This document shows positions 58,801-64,000 of a stretch of 64,000 nt of DNA, piece by piece. The notes beneath the pieces are model-generated. The model did no database searches. It worked only from the letters and a program-made list of their open reading frames with translations, and was not told the origin of the DNA. A program made the position numbers and the translations under genes. This DNA comes from Euleptes europaea (taxonomy: Eukaryota > Chordata > Lepidosauria > Squamata > Sphaerodactylidae). Each line of letters begins with the position of its first letter. Position 1 is the stretch's first letter. The stretch covers positions 72,097,879 to 72,161,878 of the forward strand of contig NC_079314.1 in the NCBI RefSeq assembly GCF_029931775.1, written 5' to 3'.

Positions 58801-58960
58801 AGATGTACCTGTATAATATACTTATTGCTGTGTAAAGACTAGCAAAGAGAAGGAATTCCCTGTATAGCAGTTTGTAGATGCTTCCTCTCCATTTGAGAAG
58901 CAGTCTATGAAAGCCAAAGAAGGTAGCATTTGCAACTTTACTGGAGTAAGTGACTGTCAT
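33907..58960 (-). CDS. BEST3: BEST3, bestrophin-3, all coding exons; one-base break in the eighth
   Basis: Bestrophin-3 is a calcium-activated chloride channel of the plasma membrane, pentameric in this family. Coding exons in reading order: 58960-58809, 56988-56894, 51519-51286, 48319-48165, 47788-47711, 46885-46733, 39782-39702, 35780-35628, 34849-33907. Sizes 152, 95, 234, 155, 78, 153 and 81 are the bestrophin pattern and all junctions are AG/GT. The protein starts [20 protein letters not shown]. Neck residues I76, F80 and F84 and the Ca2+ clasp [13 protein letters not shown] (N296, D301-D304) are present at family positions. The last exon holds the long variable tail, ending [10 protein letters not shown]. 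Without the extra base the protein would be 680 residues (human 668). As given, exon 35780-35628 is one base too long and reads TGA at codon 365. Confidence 0.96.
34985..35056 (+). repeat. interspersed repeat fragment, 'CTGAAG...CATGAAAGCTTAT' type
   Basis: TGCATCTGCTGAAGTTAGCT CTGACTCATGAAAGCTTATT-type sequence belongs to the same family as 35489-35545 and 59861-60055, here in the opposite orientation to the former. Confidence 0.45.
35076..35374 (+). mobile_element. Sauria SINE, near full length, with 13-bp target duplication
   Basis: Starts in the tRNA-like head GCCCCGTGGTGCAGAGTGGT and GAGTTCGATCCCAACAGG (B box). The body has GGCACTGGCAAACCACCCCG, and the Bov-B-like tail TGACGTCACCCCATGGGTCA ends ACCTTTACCTTA. 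Flanks TAGGATCATGATT (35063-35075) and TAGGATCGTGATT (35375-35387) are a target duplication with one difference. This SINE is diagnostic of squamates. Confidence 0.92.
35489..35545 (-). repeat. interspersed repeat fragment, 'GGTGCCACTGGACTCC' type
   Basis: The minus strand reads TTAGACTTTAAGGTGCCACT GGACTCCTGATTTATT, the 3' end of a common reptile repeat. Confidence 0.55.
35628..35780 (-). CDS. BEST3: BEST3 eighth coding exon with one extra base
   Basis: Reads [40 protein letters not shown] and PSFLGST, then TAT TGA. 152 bases would fit the phases on both sides, but 153 are present. The extra base lies in the GG pair at 35640-35641 on the plus strand; with a single G the frame would read STIEMG and join the last exon in phase. 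Confidence 0.9.
35851..36054. mobile_element. GTTGCCAACCTCC MITE, copy 4
   Basis: Ends AGGGTTGCCAGGTCCC and GGAGGCTGGCAACTCT. It shares the CACCGGCAGGAGGTTTTTGG subfamily end with copy 6. Confidence 0.8.
36060..37400. other. BEST3 intron, with AT-rich microsatellite
   Basis: No exon. An irregular (ATT)n/(TATT)n tract lies at about 37020-37085. Confidence 0.4.
37404..37875. mobile_element. GGATCC-AACCAGC MITE or DNA element, longest copy
   Basis: Begins GGGTTGGATCCGGTCAGC and ends AGCTGGTTGGATACAACCC, an inverted repeat. Interior parts match 19240-19373. No coding frame. Confidence 0.55.
38333..38430 (+). mobile_element. Sauria SINE 3' tail fragment
   Basis: CCGTAAACACAGTCTGCCTA, GTCACCCCATGGGCCAATAA and CAGGGGACTACCTTTAC match the tail of 35076-35374. 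Confidence 0.85.
38435..39701. other. BEST3 intron, nothing recognised
   Basis: Contains a G run near 39242 and AT-rich stretches near 39510-39560; no repeat family assigned. Confidence 0.35.
39702..39782 (-). CDS. BEST3: BEST3 seventh coding exon, Ca2+ clasp
   Basis: 81 bases: [20 protein letters not shown] then CIDRNLQ. The acidic cluster D301-D304 with N296 is the bestrophin calcium clasp. Confidence 0.97.
40213..40429. mobile_element. GTTGCCAACCTCC MITE, copy 5
   Basis: Begins AGGGCTGTCAACCTCCAGG and ends CAGGGCTGGCAAATTCT with the canonical interior (AGAGATCATTTCCCCTGG, CCCTCCCCTCCCCAAACTCC). Confidence 0.8.
40500..42383. other. BEST3 intron, nothing recognised
   Basis: No exon, tRNA-like head or terminal repeat found. 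Confidence 0.35.
42384..43617 (-). mobile_element. tRNA-derived SINE split by a hAT insertion
   Basis: The tail (GAGTTTGTTTTTATACCCTG) lies at 42384-42414 and the body plus tRNA-like head (to GAGAGCCAGCGTGGAGTAG on the minus strand) at 43399-43617. A DNA transposon occupies the space between. Before insertion this was one SINE of about 240 bases. Confidence 0.85.
42415..43398. mobile_element. hAT DNA transposon, 984 bp, perfect 8-bp target duplication
   Basis: Termini GAGGGGTGGGGAAC and GTTCCCCACCCCTG form an inverted repeat with one mismatch. CTCTACTG flanks it on both sides (42407-42414, 43399-43406), the 8-bp duplication typical of hAT. Left-end text ATAGCATCATTCATGGGCCA recurs inverted at 63078-63148. 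Open frames inside do not show a transposase, so the copy is non-autonomous. Confidence 0.9.
43620..44284. other. BEST3 intron, GC-richer stretch
   Basis: No recognised repeat. Overlapping frames on both strands at 43856-44375 look like chance frames in GC-rich sequence. Confidence 0.35.
44285..44476 (+). mobile_element. L2-type LINE 3' end with (AAAT)n
   Basis: CAGATTCTGGCTAAAACAGC, the 3' UTR signature GCCCTGAGCCCGGCCTGGCC and a run of about seven AAAT units (44447-44476). Confidence 0.75.
44480..46088. other. BEST3 intron, nothing recognised
   Basis: A plus-strand frame at 45496-45879 has no known domain. Confidence 0.35.
46089..46260. mobile_element. palindromic MITE with about 36-base arms
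   Basis: Arms 46089-46124 and 46226-46260 are reverse complements, with 21 bases perfect (AACACATTTATACTGCTGAT A). Flanking AAGCAAGG and AAGCATGG may be an 8-base target duplication with one change. Confidence 0.7.
46733..46885 (-). CDS. BEST3: BEST3 sixth coding exon
   Basis: 153 bases: [35 protein letters not shown] and FFFYAGWLK; third and fourth membrane segments. Confidence 0.96.
47246..47453. mobile_element. GTTGCCAACCTCC MITE, copy 6
   Basis: Begins AGGGTAGCCAACCTCCAGG and ends GGACCTGGCAACCAT; inverse orientation relative to copy 4, with the same CTCCCGCCAGTGGCGA end. Confidence 0.8.
47711..47788 (-). CDS. BEST3: BEST3 fifth coding exon
   Basis: 78 bases: [20 protein letters not shown] then PLVYTQ. 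Confidence 0.96.
47893..48070 (-). mobile_element. SINE fragment with SINE/L2-type tail
   Basis: TTTATACCCTGCTTTTTTCC, TGGGGACCCAAAGAGGCTTA and ATTACCCAGCAAGCTTCGTG are the reverse of the common tail and body. Confidence 0.65.
48165..48319 (-). CDS. BEST3: BEST3 fourth coding exon
   Basis: 155 bases: [36 protein letters not shown] and [10 protein letters not shown], ending on a full codon at GTAAGT. Confidence 0.96.
48449..48960 (-). mobile_element. CR1-type LINE 3' fragment
   Basis: GGATCAGACCAACCGTCCAT CTAGTCTAGC-type 3' UTR followed by reverse-strand remains of the FFTxR tail region (AGTACTTCCTTTTGTCTGTC). Strongly decayed. Confidence 0.7.
49117..49332. mobile_element. GTTGCCAACCTCC MITE, copy 7
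   Basis: Begins AGGGTTGCCAGCTCTGGGC and ends AGATGTTGGCAACACT. Confidence 0.85.
49540..49935 (-). mobile_element. SINE fragment split by a MITE
   Basis: Left part TTAGTCAAAAGTCACCCAAT and right part AGTGAGTTTCATCAATTAAG, then GTTTGAATCTGGGTGTCCC, are adjacent pieces of the usual SINE body; the MITE at 49653-49864 lies between. Confidence 0.65.
49653..49864. mobile_element. GTTGCCAACCTCC MITE, copy 8, nested in a SINE
   Basis: Begins TGGTTTGCCAACTGCCAGG and ends GAGCTGGCAACCCT. Confidence 0.85.
49940..50733. other. BEST3 intron, nothing recognised
   Basis: A short palindrome CCCACTGAAATCAATGGG at 50393-50410 is the centre of the palindromic MITE seen at 32959-33050. Confidence 0.45.
50734..50949. 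mobile_element. GTTGCCAACCTCC MITE, copy 9
   Basis: Begins AGGATTGCCAACCTCCAGG and ends CACAGTTGGCAACCTT. Confidence 0.85.
51286..51519 (-). CDS. BEST3: BEST3 third coding exon
   Basis: 234 bases: [20 protein letters not shown], then [20 protein letters not shown] and HIVEA. Carries F84 and the second membrane segment. Confidence 0.97.
51740..52240. other. GC-rich unassigned block in BEST3 intron
   Basis: Abrupt GC- and CpG-rich sequence (GCCAGCGTCCGTGCCACATG, GAGGCACCGCGGAGGCGCTA) with open frames on several strands. It looks like a repeat unit of unknown type and not an exon. Confidence 0.35.
52241..53039. other. BEST3 intron, nothing recognised
   Basis: A G run near 52541-52550 and open frames in GC-rich sequence; no domain recognised. 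Confidence 0.3.
53040..53650 (+). mobile_element. L2-type LINE 3' end split by a MITE
   Basis: Left part encodes the decayed LWNALP-type region (TTTGGAATGCTCTCCCCTTT, CAGGCCAAAACATATCTTTT). Right part is the 3' UTR with TTTTACTTGTAAACTGCTTC and AATAAATAAATC. A MITE copy sits between. Confidence 0.7.
53195..53403. mobile_element. GTTGCCAACCTCC MITE, copy 10, nested in L2
   Basis: Begins AAGGTTGCCAGGTTCCCCC; interior CAAAGCATCCATTTTCTCC and AGATGAGCTGTAATTCTGG match the others; right end worn (CCAGGTCCCACCTG). Confidence 0.75.
53998..55435. mobile_element. possible 1.4-kb element with inverted ends, family unknown
   Basis: Left end 53998-54033 (CACGGGGGAATTTTTCACGG AGATTTGCTGCTG) and the reverse complement of 55398-55435 (CCGTGGGGCATTTTTCACGG TAGATTTTGCTTCTG) are alike. 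The interior is GC- and CpG-rich with a tandem repeat at 54729-54925. No target duplication or transposase was found. Confidence 0.45.
54729..54925. repeat. tandem repeat, about 130-bp period
   Basis: CTCTCTCGATGCACTGTGGC CGGATCATGGCC recurs near 54857 as CTCTCTCATGATGCAATGTG GCCGGATCATGG, both leading to GCACAATCCAGGGGCCTTCT or GCGCAATCCAGGGGCCTTCT. A diverged half-unit lies between (CACACTGGCTGGATCGGGGC). Confidence 0.8.
55795..56221 (-). mobile_element. L2-type LINE 3' end
   Basis: The minus strand gives [16 protein letters not shown] and [13 protein letters not shown], then a 3' UTR with TCCACCCCAAGCCAGCTGTG and TAAATAAA. Confidence 0.75.
56222..56297. repeat. 76-base hairpin, 35-base arms
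   Basis: 56222-56256 and 56263-56297 are reverse complements with three mismatches around a six-base loop (TTTTAT). Directly abuts the end of the L2 fragment. Confidence 0.85.
56894..56988 (-). CDS. BEST3: BEST3 second coding exon
   Basis: 95 bases: [20 protein letters not shown] then [11 protein letters not shown]. Carries neck residues I76 and F80. Confidence 0.96.
57877..58055. mobile_element. short hAT element with perfect 8-bp target duplication
   Basis: Ends CAGGGATATCAAAT and GAGTTTGACAACTCTG; CTCTAATG flanks it at 57869-57876 and 58056-58063. Interior GGCCCATGGGCC and ATATCCGGCCCTCG are typical of the CAGGGGTGTCAAA-type hAT MITEs. Confidence 0.9.
58210..58484 (-). mobile_element. 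RTE-type LINE 3' end
   Basis: The minus-strand frame reads [40 protein letters not shown] and [20 protein letters not shown], the C-terminal tail seen in RTE/BovB-like ORFs. Ends in a CACACA tail. Confidence 0.75.
58487..58556. mobile_element. palindromic MITE, truncated
   Basis: CTTCTAAGTCCACTGATATC AGTGGGCTCAGAAGGATGTA, then CTTAGGATTGCACTGC; the same family as 32959-33050 with most of the left arm lost. Confidence 0.7.
58809..58960 (-). CDS. BEST3: BEST3 first coding exon
   Basis: 152 bases: [39 protein letters not shown] and YTAISILY plus two bases. The start is the conserved bestrophin MTVTYSS; 18 bases of 5' UTR follow the acceptor (58978-58961). Confidence 0.96.
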
Positions 58961-59271
58961 CTTCTCTGATGATTGCTTCTGGAAAAACAGAAGGCCAAAA
59001 CACAACAGGAATCCAATCACATTTTATGTAGATTGTTGACTGGTACATATACATAGTATTGGCTGCCAGTATGAACTGGGTTAGCATAGTATTCACAACT
59101 GGCCACTTGAATACGCTGCTGTGATTTCATCTTACATTTTCTCAAGCTGTTCTCCATAGCTATATGATATTAAACATGTGGCATAAAAAATTACAGTCCC
59201 CCCAGATTGATGACACCAAATTCTCCATGTGTGTAGTAATTCTGCTTGCAAAGTATGCACACAGAATGTGG

Positions 59272-59470
59272 AAGGAGCTTTGGTCCAGTGGTAGAACATC
59301 TGCTTTGAATGCGGAAGGTCCCAGGTCGAATCCTTGGAGTCTCCAGATTAAAGGATCAGAGAGCAGGTGATGTGATAGACCTCCGTCTGAGATCCTGGAG
59401 AGCTGCTGTCAGCTAGAGTTGACTGACCTTGATAGACCAATGATCTGACCCCTGCCAGCTTCATGTATTC
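59272..59470 (+). mobile_element. tRNA-derived SINE (A box, B box, long body)
   Basis: Head TTTGGTCCAGTGGTAGAACA and B-box-like GGTCGAATCCTTGG give a tRNA-like shape; body AGACCTCCGTCTGAGATCCT GGAGAGCTGCTG; ends GCCAGCTTCATGTATTC. A different family from 28437. Confidence 0.8.
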
Positions 59471-59860
59471 AACACAGCCTTACTCAACTTCAAGTAAAAG
59501 CAGTCTACCAATCTCTTAGCAGCTGTGCCACAATATACGTTTTGGTGATCTTTTTTTTTTTATGTGCTCAGAATGTGATTTCCTACATGCAAGGTAGACT
59601 CAGCAGGAGGAGGAACAGGTGGTTCTCAATATAAGGCACCCCACCAATTGGTCCTTTTGGTGAAACATTTTGTGAGTAATGACTATGCTAAGTGAGTTCC
59701 AGAGTGAGAAAGTGTATGACTTTGACTGTTATTGGCAATATACTGGAGCCTGGGTCACAGAGGAATAGCTAATACATAACCTCAATAAATAAATAAGGAA
59801 CCACATAATAAGGCTATGAAGTGCAGTTCTTATAACAAACTTTAGGCTTTGCAATAAACA

Positions 59861-60055
59861 TTTTTTCTCTCCCTTCTCTTTTTTTTGTATTAGTTCTGAA
59901 CACCTAGCCTGATGAAAAGAACTCAAAAGCTTGCACAGTATTTTATGCATGCGTTTTGTGGTATTTTAATTGGTCTCAATAAAGGGAGTAGCATGACATT
60001 TGTTTTTGAAATTCATCTGTGGACTAACACAGTTGCTTGCAAGCTTATTCTAGTT
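59861..60055 (+). repeat. interspersed repeat, 'GATGAAAAGAACTC...ACTAACACAG' type
   Basis: CCTGATGAAAAGAACTCAAA AGCTTGCACAG, CAATAAAGGGAGT and GTGGACTAACACAGTTGC match the repeat family seen at 34985 and 35489. Confidence 0.5.
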
Positions 60056-60972
60056 ACTCATGTGTAAGTCACACTAAAGTGACTTAGACACACATAATGG
60101 ATGGCAGGATTGCCCCTTGGGCATCAGTCCACATAACACCGCCCCCCAAGAGTATTAGCAGTGGATCACTTATTTATTGAGTTTGTAACTCAGTGCATCT
60201 CAAGGGTTTAGGGAACAAAGGATTTAAAAGCAAAAGTGATCAATTACATGAGATAGCATAAAAACACACCTTAGACCTGATTACCAAATCAACCCACCCT
60301 AATGAAACAGTCATGCACTGTTTTTGAAAAGCATTTGAGAGGTTGTCATTCCTGATAGAAGTATGTTTTTATTATGAAAAATAGTCACCAAGAATGCATA
60401 TACAATCAGAATTTTGTTTTCAAATGCAAACATTATCGGCAAGTTGCCATGCTAAATGAGCTGATGCATAAGGTTAGGAGCACGTGTACAGCGCTTATAT
60501 TGTATCCCTGCCCACCGTAGTTTCTTTTTCCTTGGCATCTACCTAATTTTTTTTAACACTGGGGAGTGATGTTTAAAGTGTCTTGGGGGGACCCAGTTTT
60601 AAGCCCCCCCTTACTCATCCATGAAATTTGCTGGTTGAGCTTTGGCTGCTTGCACCCAAACCTACCTAACAGAGTTATGGGGATGAAATGAGTGGGGGAT
60701 CATGTATACCACCTCAAGCTCCTTTGGAAACAGGTGGGATAAAAATGTAACAAATAAGCGATGGAAAAATTATAGAGAAATGGAAGGACATCAATTATAT
60801 CTAAGCACAGAAGGACCAGAATCTGCCAGAACAGCATAAACAAGGCTCTTCCATGAAATAGAATCTGTCAAAATTAAATTTGTACATTCTAAATGTCATT
60901 TTACAAAATGAGATAGAGATTAACTCAGGTGCAGCAAAATAAAACTATGTTCCAATTCCATATGCACTCACC
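60056..60972. other. BEST3 upstream region with SINE tail
   Basis: 60625-60770 resembles a SINE/L2 tail on the plus strand (AACAGAGTTATGGGGATGAA, ACCACCTCAAGCTCC, GTGGGATAAAAATG). The rest is unassigned. Confidence 0.4.
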
Positions 60973-61250
60973 TACAATTCTGACTGGGCCATTCAAACAC
61001 AGATGACGATCGTAGGTCTTCTATGGACCTCAAGTGGTTCTAGCAAAGGAGCATTCAGGTCACTTTGTTCCCCTCTTCACCTTAGGCACCCGGCCTATCA
61101 GGGATTCAATTGCTCCGGAGCTCTCAGAGGAGTGGACTGACAAGCACAGGGGTTAACGTGTCTTTCCACTTCTGGAAGCCTGTTTATGCCAAGTTCCTGA
61201 CGGCTGTCAGTTACAGCCAGGAACAAACACAAGCAGCAGCTGCTGATCTA
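60972..61250 (-). other. possible non-coding first exon of BEST3
   Basis: On the minus strand the sequence ends in a strong donor TTGTAG|GTGAGTGC at 60972/60971, about 2 kb upstream of the exon with the start codon, and is free of recognised repeats. A first untranslated exon is expected because the coding exon has an acceptor 18 bases before ATG. This is inference only. Confidence 0.3.
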
Positions 61251-62396
61251 GCTCTTTTCTAATCTATAATTATCACTGCACTGCTTATCTAAAGGAGGAC
61301 CCCTTTGGTTTGAATGAGGAATCGTTGAAATGATTAGCTTCAAACCTTTTGAATTTGGCTGTTTCTTCTGCTCTTTGTATGGTGCAAAAGAAGATAGCAA
61401 CATCCCCCCACCCCCCACCCCCGGCTTGAAACACTGGTGGTCTGACAATGCACTACCTCTTCATATTCTTGGAGGGGGCTCTTTGGGAAACTCAGATGTT
61501 CGCTGGTTCCCCAACAGGCACAATAGAACTGTTTAGGCTGCAAAAATGCATCGGGGAAGCCCCTTTTCCAAGTGCACAATGATCCTGGTCCAAATCAGGC
61601 ACCACAATGCAAGAATTTAGGAGAACCCAAAGCTCACATGTAATTGTGTCATGACTGATGCAGAGTGAGAATCCAGACTAAATCTGTGTATTATAATGTG
61701 TGAAGAGGTAGTGCATGCTTCATGCTTCAAGGGTAGGTTTCATTGGTCATGACCTAAACAACTCTGCAAGGCTGAAAAACTTGTGCAATCTGGTTAAGGG
61801 AAATTTGACCAATATTGCAAAATATTTGCCTTACCCACTTTCTTTTTCCTGATCAGTGCATGTTTCTACCAGCTTCTGAGATCAGAGGAATCTAGGGTTG
61901 CCAAGTGCCCGGTGGTGGCGGGCAAACCCCCGGCAATTTACCCCTCTGCCCGCCAACCAGCTGAGGGCGGGTGGGCAAATGTGCACACCGGTGTACTCAC
62001 CGCGGCATGTCACTATAACCGGAAGTGCTGCCTCGCAAGGGGCCTTATACCACTCAAACTCTCAAGGCCCCTTGCAATGTGTTTACATTCGGAAGTGCTG
62101 CATCGCAAGCAGCCCTTTACCACTCAAACCAGAAGTGCGCGATCCACTCAACTCTGAGTGCTGCTCTGATGGCTCAGTGGGCCCTCCCCTCGCTCTCCCC
62201 CGGGCCAAGGCCAACAAGAAAAGTGGGCTCTCCAGCCATTCCGGCCCCGAACCATCCTCCCCCCCCAGCTTGCCTGTGACCCGTGTGGTGGGGCGATCCC
62301 CCGCAGCTTGAAGCTGCTTGAGCGCTGGGAGCTCGTTTCACCATCTCCCCCTCACCTGGCTACCGTTGGCTTCTCCCTCCCCTCGCTCACCCCTGT

Positions 62397-62755
62397 ATGT
62401 GTGTGTGTGTGGAAGTGGGGCATTCCCCCGATTGCCGGGCCACTAGCATGGCCTGGTGAGCACATGTGTGAAAGTATGGAAGGGGGGGAGCCAAAATGCT
62501 TCCCCCAATCGTGTGTGTGTGTGTGTGTGGAATGGGGGGGGAGCTGAGGTTTCCCCGCCGGGCCGCTAGCGCTGCCCAGTGAGTGTGAATGTGAAAGTGG
62601 GGTGGGGGGAAGCTGAGAGAAGGCTTCCCAATTATGTGTGTGTGTTTGAAAGTGGGGAAGGGGTGGGAAGCATGTGTGAGTGCGTGTGTGAAAGTGGGGA
62701 GGGGGAGAAGCTGAGAAGGCTTCCCCCAATCTCGTGTGTTCATGTGTGTGTGGGT
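62397..62755. repeat. GT-rich minisatellite, about 100-125-bp units
   Basis: Three to four units, each a (GT)n run, GGAAGTGGGG-type G-rich text, GTGAGTGTGAATGTGAAAGT-like text and CTTCCCCCAATC before the next GT run. Confidence 0.8.
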
Positions 62756-62818
62756 GAAGCCTCCCTCCCTTTCCTTCCTTCCCTCTCTCCCTCCTCTGCA
62801 TAGCCTCTCCTAGGGTCC

Positions 62819-63008
62819 ATAGAATCATAGAGTTGGAAGGGACCACCAGGGTCATCTAGTCCAACCCCCTGCACAATGCAGGAAATTAACAACTACCTCC
62901 CCCCACATCCACAGTGACCCCAACCCTCCCCCTGCTATGCAGGATCCCACAATCAAAGCACTCCCGACAGATGGCCATCCAGCCTCTGCTTAAAGACCTC
63001 CAAAGACT
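62819..63008 (-). mobile_element. CR1 3' end
   Basis: ATAGAATCATAGAGTTGGAA, CAACTACCTCCCCCCACATC and GCCTCTGCTTAAAGACCTCC; almost identical over its first 85 bases to 28292-28375. Confidence 0.9.
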
Positions 63009-63077
63009 CCAGGTGGTGGCTGGAGTCCTGGCAACCCTAGCCTCTCCCCCCTTCAACCCGGCCAGGAGATCTACAAC

Positions 63078-63148
63078 TGGTATGGCCCCTGAATGATGTT
63101 ATAAATGGGCAAATGGCCCATGGCAGGAAAGAGGTTCCCCACCCCTGT
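63078..63148. mobile_element. hAT end fragment, same family as 42415-43398
   Basis: GTATGGCCCCTGAATGATGT, GGCAAATGGCCCATGGC and AGGTTCCCCACCCCTG equal the reverse complement of the left end of the 984-bp element. Confidence 0.75.
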
Positions 63149-63164
63149 TATAGAGGATCTGGGG

Positions 63165-63362
63165 ACTTCAGCTGGCACAAAATGCAGCAGCCTGTTTGCT
63201 ACTGGGCTAATAGGAAGGACCATGTCTCATCTATTCTGAAGTATCTTCAATGGCCGTTTATTCATTTCTGGGTTCAGTTTAAGGTGCTGGTGCTTACCTT
63301 CACAGCTCTTCCAGCCCTGGGGCCTACACACTTGAAGGACCACTTCTCCTTGCATGCTCTCA
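63165..63362 (+). mobile_element. L2-type LINE fragment
   Basis: Decayed plus-strand frame KMQQPVCYWANRKDHVSSIL and FKVLVLTFTALPALGPTHL matches the QNAAARLL...FKVLVLVYKALNGLGP region of L2-like ORF2. Confidence 0.65.
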
Positions 63363-63371
63363 TGTCTCAGG

Positions 63372-63461
63372 ATGTCTGTTGTGGGGAGGGGAAGGGAAGG
63401 TGGTTGTAAACCAGTATGATTTTCTCTTAAGTGGTAGAGAAAGTCAGCATATAAAAACTGT
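63372..63461 (+). mobile_element. tRNA-derived SINE 3' fragment
   Basis: TGTTGTGGGGAGGGGAAGGG, GTTGTAAACCAGTATGATTT and GTGGTAGAGAAAGTCAGCAT are the reverse complement of the tail at 28437-28540. Confidence 0.8.
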
Positions 63462-64000
63462 TAGGCCAAATTTACACATAAAGCGCTTTTTAGGTCTTCT
63501 CTCACCATTGGTGTGCACATGAAAATCAGAAAGGCCACTTGGAATGCCCTTTTGACATCTTTCAAGACGGACTGGTTGTCATATAGGAAGACTGATTTAC
63601 CATCTTTTTTTCAGCCTTCCTGCGCTTTCCAATGCATGAGTGATTGTGCTGATTGTATTTTAAATGAGGATGGGACCTCTGTCAGGGAAGCAGCAGGTAC
63701 ATAGTCATTCTTGGACTAAGGCCATGATCTATTTGCTCCAGGGCATGGGAGCTGCCTGACTGGACCTTGGCAACTTTGAGAAAAATAGTGGCTGACTCAG
63801 CAACTGCTGCATGTTTCTCAAGACCCAAGAGTTTTCAAACAGCACAGAATCCTGCCAGATACACCTCTATAGAATACAATGAACCACTTACTTTAAAATG
63901 GTGCTACGGAAGTAGTCAGTGGCACGGCTCTGGAAAAATGGTGTAAGAGAGGCCTGAAACACTGAACTACCTAGTGATATATCACACTCAGAAAAGCCAC
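63462..64000. other. BEST3 upstream flank
   Basis: No gene or repeat recognised. Confidence 0.35.

Larger units (their letters stand above)
61892..63040. mobile_element. 1.15-kb element with 12-bp perfect terminal inverted repeats and internal minisatellites
   Basis: CTAGGGTTGCCA at 61892-61903 and TGGCAACCCTAG at 63029-63040. The interior is GC-rich and contains a duplicated 73-base unit (62020-62140), a GT-rich tandem array (62397-62755) and a CR1 fragment. No transposase; the ends resemble the GTTGCCAACC MITE ends. Confidence 0.55.

Noticed and set aside
59272-59345. Possible tRNA gene
   Set aside because: A-box and B-box are present but the cloverleaf pairs poorly and it continues into a SINE body.
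62352-62855. 167- and 118-codon frames rich in H and T
   Set aside because: Translation of a GT-rich minisatellite; low-complexity HTHTH runs, not a protein gene.

Overview
The window is a piece of vertebrate nuclear genome, most probably from a lizard. It holds spliced genes with GT-AG introns. It also carries an almost complete Sauria SINE (a tRNA-derived SINE with a Bov-B-like tail that is characteristic of squamates), CR1- and L2-type LINEs, an RTE-type tail, other tRNA-headed SINEs, hAT elements and many palindromic MITEs. Gene order CCT2 (+) - LRRC10 (-) - BEST3 (-) matches the amniote block known from human chromosome 12q15. The species cannot be read from the sequence; a gecko-like lizard is only an impression from the repeat mix.

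Layout: 1-2.7 kb holds the last three coding exons of CCT2. 2.7-7.1 kb is intergenic, with a CR1 LINE and a hAT remnant. 7.14-7.97 kb is the intronless LRRC10. 11.26-30.97 kb is a complete nine-exon pepsin-family aspartic protease (411 codons plus stop) with a TATA box. It looks like nothepsin/cathepsin E-A-like, a gene that does not sit between LRRC10 and BEST3 in human. 33.9-58.96 kb is BEST3 on the minus strand, nine coding exons, tail to tail with the protease. 59-64 kb is the BEST3 5' flank, with a possible non-coding first exon near 61 kb and a 1.15 kb TIR element full of minisatellite.

The four genes do not form an operon or shared pathway. CCT2 is a housekeeping chaperonin subunit, LRRC10 a heart-specific LRR protein, BEST3 a calcium-activated chloride channel, and the protease a secreted or endosomal acid protease. 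Reading frames and splice sites of CCT2, LRRC10 and the protease are intact. BEST3 is intact except for one extra base near the end of its eighth coding exon, which would stop the protein at codon 365; a consensus error or a real allele are both possible.

Most remaining sequence is transposon debris. The best-supported new observations are the intact protease, the BEST3 one-base break, a duplicated splice-acceptor segment split by the Sauria SINE, two hAT insertions with perfect 8-bp target duplications, at least ten copies of one MITE family (several nested in other repeats), and several unassigned palindromes and TIR elements. No CRISPR array, functional RNA gene or clear retroviral copy was recognised.
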